Of a stretch of DNA of 64,000 nt, positions 26,801 through 34,992 are shown one piece after another. The notes below the pieces were generated by a model, which had not been told where the DNA came from, did not search any database, and saw only the letters and a program-made list of their open reading frames with translations. The position numbers were made by a program, and so were the translations under genes. The DNA comes from Staphylospora marina. Its GTDB lineage: Bacteria > Bacillota > Bacilli > Thermoactinomycetales > Thermoactinomycetaceae. The stretch covers positions 1,896,182-1,960,181 of the forward strand of contig NZ_CP034118.1 in NCBI RefSeq assembly GCF_003856495.1, written 5' to 3'. Position 1 is the first letter of the stretch, and every line of letters begins with the position of its first letter.

Positions 26801-28406
26801 ACACCACGTCGCGCTCGCGGTCGGCGGTGAAAGAGAGCACGCGCCGGGGATCTTTGCTCCGCAGGGCCTCGGCCGCATCCTCCGGACGTTCCGCCACCAC
26901 GATCCGGCGATGCCGGAACGCTTGCCGTCCGGTCTGCAGCGTGTGTGCGACATCGGCAAGCCGCTGCTCCGGATGAGCGGCGAGATGGTCTGCCAAAAGC
27001 GTGGTGGCCTGCTCCAGCGCGGACGGCGTCTTGGCGGACAGGACGATCAGCTGTGCGTCATTTCCGCCCTTCACCGGTTTCACCTCCGGGGCTTGTTCGA
27101 GAATCACGTGGGCGTTGGTCCCTCCGATTCCGAACGAGCTGACCGCCGCCCGTCTCGGCCCGTTCCCTTTCGGCCATTCCTTCAGTTCCGTGTTGACGTA
27201 AAAGGGCGTGTTTTCAAAGTCAATGGCCGGATTGGGCTTGGTGAAATTGATGTTCGGAACGATCAACCCGTGCTTGACCTGCAACACGGCTTTGATCAGT
27301 CCGGCCACGCCGGCCGCCGCCTCCAGATGGCCGATGTTTCCCTTCACCGAGCTGACGGCGCAATATCCTTTCCTGTCGGTGCGGGAGCCGTAGGCCCGGG
27401 TGAGCGCCTCGATCTCGATCGGATCCCCGAGAGCCGTTCCGGTGCCGTGCGCCTCGATGACACCGACCGATTCCGGATCGATGTCGGCCATTTCCAGGGC
27501 CGTGACCAACACCTGGGTTTGGCCTTCCACGCTCGGAGCCGTGTAGCCGACCTTCCAGGAGCCGTCATTGTTGACGGCGGAGGCCTTGATCACCGCTTCA
27601 ATGCGGTCACCGGCGGCCATGGCGTCTTCCAGCCGTCTCAGCACCACGATGCCGGCTCCGCTGCCGAAAATGGTTCCCTTGGCATCGGCGTCGAAGGGGC
27701 GGCAATGTCCGTCGGGCGAGAACATGGTGCCGTCCTGCCACAAATACCCGCTCTTTTGCGGAACCCGGATCGACACCCCGCCGGCAAGGGCCATGTCACA
27801 GTCGTAGGCGATCAGTGCCTGGCAGGCCAGATGAACGGCGACCAGGGAGGTGGAGCATGCCGTTTGCACGTTGACGCCCGGTCCCGTCAGATTCAGCTTG
27901 TAGGCGACGCGGGTGGACAAGTAATCCTTGTCGCTGTTGATCAGAATGTCAAATCCCTGTGCGCTGCGCGGAAGCCCCCGTCCGGCCAGCAGGTTGTTCA
28001 GGAAGTATTCCGGCATGCCCGCGCCTGCGTACACGCCGATCAGGCCGTCGAATGTCCCGGGATCGTATCCCGCTTTCTCCAGCGCTTCCCAGGCAAGCTC
28101 CAGGAAAACCCGCTGCTGGGGATCCAGCAGCGAAGCTTCCCGCGGGTTGTAGCCGAAGAACGCCGCGTCAAACCGATCGATGTCCTCCATCACCGGAGAC
28201 GCTTTCACATAGTGGGGGTTTCGGAGAACATCGGCGGGGATGTTCTCCGAAAGCAGTTCTTCCTCGGAGAAAAAGGTGACAGATTCGACGCCGTTTTTCA
28301 GGTTGTTCCAGTACTCCTCCAGGTTTTTGGCGCCGGGAAACCGGCCCGCCATCCCGATGATGGCGATGTCGTTCGGACTGAAGTGCTTTTCCTCACTTGC
28401 CGTCAT
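20826..28406 (-). CDS. Hybrid PKS-NRPS: KS-AT-ACP-Cy-A(Cys)-PCP-E-like
   Basis: A 2526-residue megasynthase (ATG 28406 after GAGGAGGG, overlapping the previous gene by 14 nt). KS: TACSTS near residue 183, EAHGTGT near 318, GNIGHLEAA near 358. AT: GHSIGE near 630 and HAFHS near 727, the malonyl-CoA signature. ACP Ser (LGGHSLLA) is near 966. No KR, DH or ER is present, so the beta-keto group should stay. Cyclization domain: about 1035-1450, with ELIITDIGS in place of the DxxxxDxxS motif near 1166. Adenylation domain: pocket D-L-Y-N-M-S-L-I-W-K, a cysteine code; no oxidase is inserted. PCP Ser (MGGDSIM) is near 2042. The last 420 residues resemble an epimerization domain, but the HHxxxDG motif reads HRLAADT near 2219, so it is probably inactive. 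Confidence 0.93.
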   Translation of the reverse strand: MTASEEKHFSPNDIAIIGMAGRFPGAKNLEEYWNNLKNGVESVTFFSEEELLSENIPADVLRNPHYVKASPVMEDIDRFDAAFFGYNPREASLLDPQQRVFLELAWEALEKAGYDPGTFDGLIGVYAGAGMPEYFLNNLLAGRGLPRSAQGFDILINSDKDYLSTRVAYKLNLTGPGVNVQTACSTSLVAVHLACQALIAYDCDMALAGGVSIRVPQKSGYLWQDGTMFSPDGHCRPFDADAKGTIFGSGAGIVVLRRLEDAMAAGDRIEAVIKASAVNNDGSWKVGYTAPSVEGQTQVLVTALEMADIDPESVGVIEAHGTGTALGDPIEIEALTRAYGSRTDRKGYCAVSSVKGNIGHLEAAAGVAGLIKAVLQVKHGLIVPNINFTKPNPAIDFENTPFYVNTELKEWPKGNGPRRAAVSSFGIGGTNAHVILEQAPEVKPVKGGNDAQLIVLSAKTPSALEQATTLLADHLAAHPEQRLADVAHTLQTGRQAFRHRRIVVAERPEDAAEALRSKDPRRVLSFTADRERDVVFLFPGQGSQYPGMTRELYESEPVFRNRVDACADLLKPHMGVDLRELLYPEDPGSEDAAEHLKATAVAQPALFTVSWALAGLLESWGIRPKAMLGHSIGEYAAACLAGVLSLEDALRLVAIRGRLMNGLPSGSMLSVALPESEVKSLLTADLSVAAVNAPDLCVVSGTHEAVDRLEKHLREKGVACRRLHTSHAFHSAMMDPVLEDFRQAVRGVTLHPPNTPYVSNVTGTWITAEQATDPDYWVTHLRETVRFGDGVAAIAESGPSILLEVGPGQTLGTLARQCLGTGSGHVILQTVRHPQDGMSDVRFLLTAAGRLWMAGGSLDWKGLHRGEPRFRVELPSYPFERRRYWIEPQGVQTGPMDFTASEETDAEAEAAASGEFVLSAHHPRPPLASEFVAPRDERERLVAEIWQDFLGVAPVGVHDNFFELGGHSLLAAQVLGKVSERLGKQIPLSVLMENPTIAGLMENMENIGEQESDSLEASLPELVPEPDKLHEPFPLREMQQAQWIGRLGGFNVSDVAAHVYFEIDSDHIDLDRLNAAWQKVMERHPMLRTVILPDGRQQILDRPPRYEIRVTDIRQESPEEKERHLKEVRDRLSHIVRPVDQWPLFEICATRIDDRKVRLHLSFELIITDIGSIRILLRDWHRCYKGKEELFEALPFTFRDYVLAEQAIRDTPVYQRSLEYWQERVKTLPPAPDLPMKTHPETIGKPTFSRIGDRLSPEAWERLKQKAARCGVTPSAVLTAAYSQVLAAWSKNQHFSLNLTVINRMPFHPQVRNMVGEFGTFNLLEVNAADPKPFEDFVRDVQKQIWRDLEHRAVSGVRVLRELARVQGGTSGAVMPVVFTSTIVQDTEPDDVLFDWLGDVTYMISQTPQVWLDHAVIETRRGLELSWVVLDGLFPDGMVEDMFSAYCRFLNALADGEDTWKSSRFDWLPERQRRIREQVNATEGPVPDALLQEPFLKQAARKPDHPAVISASGTVTYGELLRRANRIGRQLRGLGARPNHLVGIAVRKGWEQVAAVLGVLQSGAAYLPIDPDLPEERQRYLIEHGQVKWLITLDGEPLPAAGDGVHTLAAASDGWEGPEGEPLEPVARPDDLAYVIYTSGSTGLPKGVAITHRAALNTILDINERFGVGEEDAVLALSSLSFDLSVYDVFGLLAAGGTIVMPESGAGRDPARWIQLIREHRVTVWNTVPALMEMLAEHALGQGETGLPLKVVMMSGDWIPVQLPDRIRSMADGARIWSLGGATEASIWSIHYPITEVKREWESIPYGVPLRNQTFHVLNERMDPSPEWVPGQLYIGGVGLAQEYWRDQEKTDAGFIRHPVTGERLYRTGDLGRYLPDGNIEFLGREDFQVKIRGFRIELGEIEAAITGDPGVRTAVVAAVGTDRSHLRLAAFVVPEEPFDQPDGEEASEWLDRLKQHVAENIPSYMVPVQWLILDQLPLSSNGKVDRKALNRLAMADSQGGGEAAGETADELAIEIASVVADVLGTEHVGLHQNFFEMGGDSIMAIQIISRLNARGIEVTPQDVFAHQTIAELSRVVRKKEPMAASGQTVPVPAEQVAWIEAGPAAVGQLVLDVPEDFDSAVAERALAVLLRHHDALRLRVFRDEKGWMMSVADPDDFEPYIPLIDLSAFSEGEREAALDEMLEEMRKEMDLTRGPLLSTALFDLGDGIRKWVWHLHRLAADTTSWSILLRDVSGLYEQLRTGADGWLAKPAVEWGEWMKRLAERQEESADREIKGELIAGQSETAPMAVSAEGMTARGVRIHVRLSREETEPLLGEAAAVHRVSVTELTTAALTRAWKRLTGDSRFLFGLERERRGDREAAQRLRKTVGGFSGTVSMKLEVVDQSAGAWLAHVKDQVRGEGEDAPARVRILRPLMLDDWREEAPLFGIDARHTMPGSGPMEPAWLEIVPVVANDELRFVFLADGAHYTEEAVRRMADAMLAELRELAADEPSVETALSPEDFADAGLDREELLQFLQMLNGGDEQ

Positions 28407-31400
28407 CCTGTCCGTTCCCTCCTCTGCGATTCCTTTTCGCTCCGAGTCTTCCGCGGGCTTCCCGTTTGAGACGGGCACGGTCGCTTCCCTTCCTGAGCGC
28501 TTCATCCCGATCCGTCTGACCGGAGAGATGCGCCGCCAGAAGAGAGATGTTGGGATAGTGGAACAGGGAGATCAGCGGAAAATCCATGCCCAGCTTGGCC
28601 TGAATCCGGCTGTGTGCCCTGGCAACCGTCACCGAGTCGGCACCGAGATCGAAAAAGTTGTCGTGAATGCCCACTTTTCCGACCCCGAGGAGCTCTTCCA
28701 GGACATGGGCGATCACTTGCTCCGTTTCATTTCGCGGCGCGGTGTACGTGCGGGGAGTCTGCCGGGCCTTTTCCGCAAGCCTCGTCAACTGCTTCCGGTC
28801 CACTTTGCCGGTGGGGCTCAGCGGCAGCGCTTCCAGCCGGATGATCGTTTGCGGCACCATGTACTCCGGCAACTGCCCTGTCAGAAACTCCTGCAATTCC
28901 TTTTCGAAGGACATCCTGCCGAGCCGCTTGCCTCCGGGCGGCCCGGAAGACGCTTCGGAGAGCGGCCCTCCCATCATGCTGTGCAGAAACTCGTGGTCAT
29001 CGTCCAGGCGGAACAGTTCCTTCAACCGATGACCGTTGCGAATCGCGCCGATCTGGCACACGCCGATGCCCTGCAAGGGAGCTGCCAGTTCGATCAGCTG
29101 GGCCATCAATCCCGCCTCAATCAGGCTGAGGTCGCGCGCTTTCCGTCCGTACAGCGGGCGGATCGCATCCATCTTGCCGATGAAGAACAGGGCGAACGCG
29201 GCTTCCGAGAGCATCTTGTGGTTGTAACGGAAATGCAGTTCCTCCGTGATGCGGGCATCCGGATGGATCGACACCAACCGGTGGCCGCGGGGGTCGTACC
29301 AGTATGTCCCCGGTGCGACATCCCGGATCCGTCCGGGTGCCACCCAGACATACGTCTGCACCGGGTAAAGAGCCTGTGCCGATCCGTAATGGTACTTGTA
29401 ACCGCCTTCCGTCTCCCGGGCGGCAAGCAATTTGAGCAGCGAGCCGAGCGATTCGGCGGACAATTCCTCCCGCCCGAACGTTCGTCGGCTGGTCCGGAGA
29501 GCGAGAACTTCGTCCAGAGGGGTTTCCGAAATCGTTTCCGGAAACGGAACCGCTTCCCCGTTCAAATCCGTGCGGAGCCCCTTGCGACGCATCTGGAATT
29601 CAAAGCGTTCCACCGGATTGAGCACCGCACCGGCCAGCTCTTCTTCGGAGAACAACTCCCGCGCCTCATCGAGCCGGAGCTCTTCCTCTTCCCGTCCCCC
29701 GTCCCGCTTTTGCACGACAAACGCCGTCAGCCGCTTGCGATTCCGCTCGCCGGCCGCCACGGCCACCGCCGCTTTCACGTCGGGATGGCGGGTGAGCGCC
29801 GCCTCGATTTCCCCGAGCTCGATGCGGAATCCGCGAATCTTCACCTGAAAGTCTTCGCGGCCCAGGAATTCAATGTTACCGTCAGGCAGGTACCGTCCCA
29901 AATCCCCCGTCCGGTACAACCGTTCGCCGGTGAACGGATGACGGACAAAGCCGGCTTCCGTCTTGTCCGGATCGCGCCAATACTCCCTGGCAAGACCGGT
30001 CCCGCCGATGTAAAGCTGGCCGGGAACCCAATCCGGACACGGCTCCAACCGCTCGTTGAGCACATGGAACGTCTGGTTTCCGAGCGGCTTTCCGTACGGG
30101 ATGCTTTCCCATGACGGATCCACTTCACCGATCGGGTAATGGATCGACCAGATCGATGCTTCCGTCGCCCCGCCCAAGCCGTAAATCTTTGCGCTTCCGT
30201 CCGTCACGGCCCGGATGCGGTCCGGCAGGTTCACCGGAATCCAGTCACCGCTCATCATCACGATCCGAAGCGGGATGTTCTCCCGTCCCGAAGCGGCATG
30301 TTCGGTGAGCATTTCCATCAGGGCGGGCACCGTGTTCCACACCGTCACCCGATGCTCCCGGACCAGCCGCAACCACTCTCCGGGATCGCGACCCGCTCCC
30401 GCCTCCGGCATCACCACTTTGCCTCCGGCTGCAAGCAGCCCGAACAGATCGTACACCGAAAGGTCGAAACTGAGCGAGGACAAAGCCAGCACCGCGTCGT
30501 TTTCCGACACGCCGTAACGCCTGTTGATGTCCAGGATCGTGTTGAGCGCGGACCGGTGAGTGATGGCCACGCCTTTGGGGGTTCCGGTCGAACCCGACGT
30601 GTAAATCACGTATGCCAGATCGTCCGGCGATGCGACGGGTTCCGGCGGATCCCCGGCAGGACCTTCCCATCCTCCGAGCGTCGCCGCCACGGTTTTCACC
30701 GAATCCCCCGCTGCCGGAAGCGGTTCTCCGTTTCGGGTGATCACCAGCCGCGCCTGTCCGTGTTGCAGGAGATACCGCTGCCGCTCTTCGGGCAGGTCGG
30801 GATCCACCGGAAGGTATGCCGCTCCGGACTGAAGCACTCCCAACACGGCCACGGCCTGCTCCCATCCTTTGCGCACCGCCACTCCGACCAGTTCGCCGGG
30901 TCGCGCTCCCAGTTCCCGAAGCTTGCGCCCCAGCCGGTTGGCCCGGCGAAACAGCTCTCCGTAAGACAGGCTCACGTCCCCCGCCGCGACGGCCGTCCGG
31001 TCGGGATGGAGGCATGCGCGCTCGATGAACGGCTGATGAATCAGTTTGTCGGGAACCGGAACCGCCGTGTCGTTGACCGCCCGGCGCACCTCGGCCTGTC
31101 TGTCCGGCAACCATTCAAACCGGGAAGCTCCCCAAGCCGTTTCTCCGTCCGAAAGCGTCTCCAAAAACCGGCGATACGCGGAAAACATGTCTTCCACCAT
31201 GCCGTCCGGGAACAGTCCTTCCACCACGTCCCAGTGGTACACAAGATCCCCGTCGACTTCGTACACCTGGTGGTCGATCCATACCTGCGGCGTCTGGGAC
31301 ACCCCGTACACGACGTCCCCGAATCTTTTCAGCGGCAGATCGGACGTTTCTCCTTTCAGCTGCGCCAGTGCGCTGGTGAACACGACGGGCATCATGATGC

Positions 31401-34400
31401 CGGGGCGAATTCTGCCGAGCTCGCGCAGCACGTCCACCCCGCTGAACCAACTGTGATCCAGGTCTTTCCACAGTTGTTGCTGCATCCGCTTCGCCGCCGC
31501 TTCAAACGGTGACGGTCGGGTCAGGTCCACTTCGAGCAGGTTGACGGAGGTGAAATCCCCGAAGATCCGGTCCACTTCCGGATGCAGCGGATGCCGGTTG
31601 AACAGCGTCACATTCAACGTGAACCGCTGACTTTTGCTCCAGGCCCCCAGCACGTGCGCATATGCCGTCAGCAACACGTTGCTCGGCGTGACGCCCGCCT
31701 CTTTGGCCCGCTCTTTCACCCAGTTCCAGCGGTCGGCGGACATCCGTCCGTTGTGACGACGGAAACGGGGCCGGCGAATGGTCTCCGGTGACGTTTTGAG
31801 CGGAAGTTCCGGTGCGGCCGGAATGTCGTTCAGACGGGCCGTCCAGTAATCGCGCGATTCCTTCCAGATGTCGGTCTCCCGGACCTCTTCCAGCGTGAGG
31901 ACATAATCCCGGAAAGAGACCCCGGGTGCATCGGACTTCGTGCTCTTGCCTTCGTAGAGATCCATCCACTCCCCGAGCAGCAGACGGAAACTCCAAACGT
32001 CCCCGATCAGCAAATCGAAGCTGAAATGCAACCGGATCCGATCCCCCGGCATCCGGGTGGCACACACTTCGAACAGCGGCCACTCATCCGCGGGACGAAC
32101 TTCATGTGACAACCGTTCCCGGACCTTGCGGATGTGCGCCTTTACTTCCTCCGGGGACCGGTCGGACACATCGGTCACCCGGATCTCGTACGGCGGCACT
32201 TCCTCCAAAATCCGCTGCCGCCCGTCGGGGAGAATGACGGCGCGCAACATCTCGTGCTTTTGAATCAAGTGCCGGAAAACGTCATTCAGCCGTTTCACGT
32301 CGAGCCCGGCGGCTTCCACCTCGTAGTAGGCATGCGTGGAAACGTTCCCGAGCGCGAAAGCCCCGCTGCGCCCGACATAATAGGCATATTGGATGTCCGT
32401 CAGCGGGAACGGTTCGTGTCGGTTCGCCGGATCCGGCTTCACTTCGGGCAAACGGTTGGGAGCGCTTTCCAACTGCCGCAGCACGGCCCCGGCGACATCC
32501 CGGATCGTCTCAACCATCGGCAACTTCACGTCAAACTGCTTCTCCATTCTGCCGTACAAATTCATCGTGCTGAGCGATCCCATGCCGAGAGAAGTGAGCG
32601 GAACGTCCACCCCGAACGAACGCGGGTCGATGTCCAACATGTCGGCAACCATCCGGCGCAGATGATCCTCCAGCACGGTCTTTCGCAGCGTGACGGGCAG
32701 TTTGAGCAACGCATTCCGGTCGAGCTGTTCCCGCCGGTCATTTTTCAGCACGCTGACCGCGAGCGGCGAGAGTTCTCCGTTCAAAAACGCCTTTCGACAT
32801 GCCCGCCGCTGGATCTTCCCGCTGGTCGTGAGCCGGATGTCGGATCGGCGCACCAACACGACGCAATGAATCTCCGCCTCATGTTCTTCCGCCACGGCGC
32901 GGCGCACCGCACGGATGATATCGTCGTAATTTCCGGTCTTGCGCGGACGAGCAGCCTGAACCAACACCAGGCGCTCCTGACCGTCGATGAGGACGGAAAA
33001 CGCCGCCGCCAATCCCGGAAGCAGTTCCGGATGGGCCGCCCCCGCGGTCCATTCGATGTCCTGCGGATACAGATTGCGTCCGGCAAGAATGATCAAATCC
33101 TTGATCCGGCCGGTGACATACAGCTCTCCCTCATGCAGGAAGCCGAGATCTCCGGTGCGCAGGAACGGTCCCTCCCCGGTGCCGGCCAGGCGGGCCCCGA
33201 ACGTTTCCTCCGTGGCTTCCTCATTGCCCCAGTAGCCCAAGGCGACGTGTTCTCCCGCCACCCAGATTTCGCCGACTTTTCCTTCCGGCAACTCTTCGAG
33301 GGTGTCGGGATCGACGATGGCCACCCGGCAATCTTTCACGATCTCGCCGCAATTGACCACGGACAGACGTCGATCGTCGCTTTCGGAGGCCCGTTCCACC
33401 GATCCCGCCTCGAAGCGATCTCCTTTCACCTCAATCGCGATCCGCGGAGAGGTGTTGGCGGACACCATCAGCGTCGATTCCGCCAAGCCGTAGGCCGGGG
33501 TCAATGCTTCCCGCCGGAATCCGTACGGCTCAAAACGCCGCGCAAACCGCTCGAGCGTCTCGGCATGAACGGACTCGGAACCGTTGATCGCCCGGTACCA
33601 ACGGGACAGGTCCAGCCCTTCACATTCTTCATCCGTCAGATTCCGCGCGCAGCGGTCGTACGCGAAGTTCGGACCCGCACTGAAAATCGATTCCGCTTCC
33701 GTCTCCGTGATCGCCTTCAACCACCTCAGCGGTTTTTGCACGAAATGTTCCGGAGCCATCAGCGTACAGCTGCCGCCGACATATTGGGACATGAGAATTT
33801 TCCCGATCAGACCCATGTCATGATAAAAAGGCAACCAGCTGACGATTCCGGCACCTTGCGGAATATCGAGCCGTTGACGCATCATCTCCGCGTTGGCCAG
33901 CAAATTTCCGTGGCTCACCATGACTCCCTTGGGCAGGGAGGTGGAGCCGGAAGTATACTGCAAAAACGCCAGCGTGTTCCGGTCGATGTCCGGTTCGGTC
34001 CAGGCGTCCGCGGATGACTCGTCGATCCGGTCCACGGCAAGCCAGGCGAGGTGATCCGGCAAGTCAAACTTTTGCCAGCGCCCTTCGAGTTTGTCGAGCA
34101 GTTCCGAATGGGTCAGCACCACTTTGGCTCCGCAGTCACGGGCAATCGTGACAAATCTCTCGAGCGGGGAGCTGAGCCGCGCCCGTGGAGCCGCCGGAAC
34201 ATTGCACGGAACCGCCACCATGCCGGCATACAGACAGGCGGAAAACGCCTGAATCATTTCCAGGCTTTGCGGAAACAGCAACATCACCCGGGTGCCGGGG
34301 GCAAAACCGTCCTGAAGAAGTGCTGCGAGCGCTCGTGACTTCCGGTCCAATTCCTCTTTCGTCCAAACGAACTTGTCCGATTCTCCGTCCCGCAAGAACG

Positions 34401-34482
34401 TGTAGGCCACTTGATCCGGAAACCGGTCAGCTTGTGTTCGAAGAAGCTGAACCCAGGTCTTCACGGAACGGACAGAGTCCAA
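28393..34482 (-). CDS. FAAL-ACP-Cy-A(Cys)/Ox-PCP loading and first thiazole module
   Basis: A 2029-residue starter protein (TTG 34482 after AAGGAGG). Fatty acyl-AMP ligase: about 1-570, with YTSGSTSLPKG and the FAAL-type WLPFYHDMGLIG, which activates a free fatty acid and loads it on the first carrier (LGMGSLS, Ser near 636). Cyclization domain: about 690-1110, with an intact DLLIGDVWS near 822. Adenylation domain: from about 1154, pocket D-L-Y-N-M-S-L-I-W-K (cysteine). A nitroreductase-like FMN oxidase is inserted between core motifs A8 (about 1550) and A10 (about 1890), spanning roughly 1650-1840 (RTSRRTFG, APLQGIGVCQIG), as in other thiazole-forming modules. PCP Ser (LGADSVTVA) is near 1948. 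Together these make a fatty-acyl-substituted thiazole. Confidence 0.93.
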   Translation of the reverse strand: MDSVRSVKTWVQLLRTQADRFPDQVAYTFLRDGESDKFVWTKEELDRKSRALAALLQDGFAPGTRVMLLFPQSLEMIQAFSACLYAGMVAVPCNVPAAPRARLSSPLERFVTIARDCGAKVVLTHSELLDKLEGRWQKFDLPDHLAWLAVDRIDESSADAWTEPDIDRNTLAFLQYTSGSTSLPKGVMVSHGNLLANAEMMRQRLDIPQGAGIVSWLPFYHDMGLIGKILMSQYVGGSCTLMAPEHFVQKPLRWLKAITETEAESIFSAGPNFAYDRCARNLTDEECEGLDLSRWYRAINGSESVHAETLERFARRFEPYGFRREALTPAYGLAESTLMVSANTSPRIAIEVKGDRFEAGSVERASESDDRRLSVVNCGEIVKDCRVAIVDPDTLEELPEGKVGEIWVAGEHVALGYWGNEEATEETFGARLAGTGEGPFLRTGDLGFLHEGELYVTGRIKDLIILAGRNLYPQDIEWTAGAAHPELLPGLAAAFSVLIDGQERLVLVQAARPRKTGNYDDIIRAVRRAVAEEHEAEIHCVVLVRRSDIRLTTSGKIQRRACRKAFLNGELSPLAVSVLKNDRREQLDRNALLKLPVTLRKTVLEDHLRRMVADMLDIDPRSFGVDVPLTSLGMGSLSTMNLYGRMEKQFDVKLPMVETIRDVAGAVLRQLESAPNRLPEVKPDPANRHEPFPLTDIQYAYYVGRSGAFALGNVSTHAYYEVEAAGLDVKRLNDVFRHLIQKHEMLRAVILPDGRQRILEEVPPYEIRVTDVSDRSPEEVKAHIRKVRERLSHEVRPADEWPLFEVCATRMPGDRIRLHFSFDLLIGDVWSFRLLLGEWMDLYEGKSTKSDAPGVSFRDYVLTLEEVRETDIWKESRDYWTARLNDIPAAPELPLKTSPETIRRPRFRRHNGRMSADRWNWVKERAKEAGVTPSNVLLTAYAHVLGAWSKSQRFTLNVTLFNRHPLHPEVDRIFGDFTSVNLLEVDLTRPSPFEAAAKRMQQQLWKDLDHSWFSGVDVLRELGRIRPGIMMPVVFTSALAQLKGETSDLPLKRFGDVVYGVSQTPQVWIDHQVYEVDGDLVYHWDVVEGLFPDGMVEDMFSAYRRFLETLSDGETAWGASRFEWLPDRQAEVRRAVNDTAVPVPDKLIHQPFIERACLHPDRTAVAAGDVSLSYGELFRRANRLGRKLRELGARPGELVGVAVRKGWEQAVAVLGVLQSGAAYLPVDPDLPEERQRYLLQHGQARLVITRNGEPLPAAGDSVKTVAATLGGWEGPAGDPPEPVASPDDLAYVIYTSGSTGTPKGVAITHRSALNTILDINRRYGVSENDAVLALSSLSFDLSVYDLFGLLAAGGKVVMPEAGAGRDPGEWLRLVREHRVTVWNTVPALMEMLTEHAASGRENIPLRIVMMSGDWIPVNLPDRIRAVTDGSAKIYGLGGATEASIWSIHYPIGEVDPSWESIPYGKPLGNQTFHVLNERLEPCPDWVPGQLYIGGTGLAREYWRDPDKTEAGFVRHPFTGERLYRTGDLGRYLPDGNIEFLGREDFQVKIRGFRIELGEIEAALTRHPDVKAAVAVAAGERNRKRLTAFVVQKRDGGREEEELRLDEARELFSEEELAGAVLNPVERFEFQMRRKGLRTDLNGEAVPFPETISETPLDEVLALRTSRRTFGREELSAESLGSLLKLLAARETEGGYKYHYGSAQALYPVQTYVWVAPGRIRDVAPGTYWYDPRGHRLVSIHPDARITEELHFRYNHKMLSEAAFALFFIGKMDAIRPLYGRKARDLSLIEAGLMAQLIELAAPLQGIGVCQIGAIRNGHRLKELFRLDDDHEFLHSMMGGPLSEASSGPPGGKRLGRMSFEKELQEFLTGQLPEYMVPQTIIRLEALPLSPTGKVDRKQLTRLAEKARQTPRTYTAPRNETEQVIAHVLEELLGVGKVGIHDNFFDLGADSVTVARAHSRIQAKLGMDFPLISLFHYPNISLLAAHLSGQTDRDEALRKGSDRARLKREARGRLGAKRNRRGGNGQDDGK

Positions 34483-34992
34483 AATGGATCAGCCTCCTTC
34501 TCCGGTGAATGACAGACAGGGAAAAAGGTGCGGAGGATCCGGAATGTTCAAGGGTGCGACAGGAGGAAAAGATGATGAAGAAAAAGGAGCGGGGTTGGAT
34601 GGATCACCGTGAGTGAAACGGATTGGAAAATTTTTTAATTTACTGCATTAACGAAATATTCGCACCTCTGTTTTTGTTATTCTCTATGATTTTATTTGTT
34701 CCTCCCTATGATCGAAAAAATTTCTTTCAATACCAACGAAAACCAGCAAACCAAGATTTTAAGATCATGGAATTCGTGTATATGTTTTCAAATTTTTGAC
34801 CCGACAACGATCGAACCCATCAAAAATCAACATATTTGAATCAATGAATGGATCAACATGAAAAAATTTGTTTCGACGATAAAGAAAGATCACCGGCCGC
34901 AAAAAAAGCAACCGGTGAAACCTCAATCGGAACCGGATTTCGGATGGGTCCTCTCTTGCTTGCCGTTCAATTGAGAGCGCTGATCGCCGCCC
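34483..34992. other. A+T-rich promoter region upstream of the biosynthetic operon
   Basis: This 510-bp gap between the operon start and the methylase 3' end is far richer in A+T than its flanks, especially 34620-34880. It must contain the leftward promoter of the 21-kb operon, but I could not fix a convincing -35/-10 pair. No terminator, regulator gene or RNA gene is evident. Two overlapping small open frames on the plus strand (34848 onward and 34858-34974) lack good ribosome sites. Confidence 0.5.
34858..34974 (+). CDS. Possible short peptide, 38 aa (uncertain)
   Basis: ATG 34858 opens a 38-codon frame with a Lys-rich first half (MKKFVSTIKKDHRPQKKQ) and a hydrophobic end (DFGWVLSCLPFN) with a single Cys. 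The composition looks like a precursor or membrane-active peptide, but the upstream bases (GAATGGATCAAC) are a poor ribosome site, a longer overlapping frame starts ten bases earlier, and no modification enzymes are adjacent. It is recorded because it lies in the A+T-rich gap before the biosynthetic operon. Confidence 0.18.
   Translation: MKKFVSTIKKDHRPQKKQPVKPQSEPDFGWVLSCLPFN

Noticed and set aside
26235-28469. A long open frame (744 codons) on the plus strand opposite the PKS-NRPS gene, with similar ones at 30139-31512 and 32134-34017
   Set aside because: They are antisense to clear KS, AT, FAAL and Cy domains, have no ribosome sites, and show the Arg/His/Pro-rich composition typical of antisense frames in GC-rich genes.
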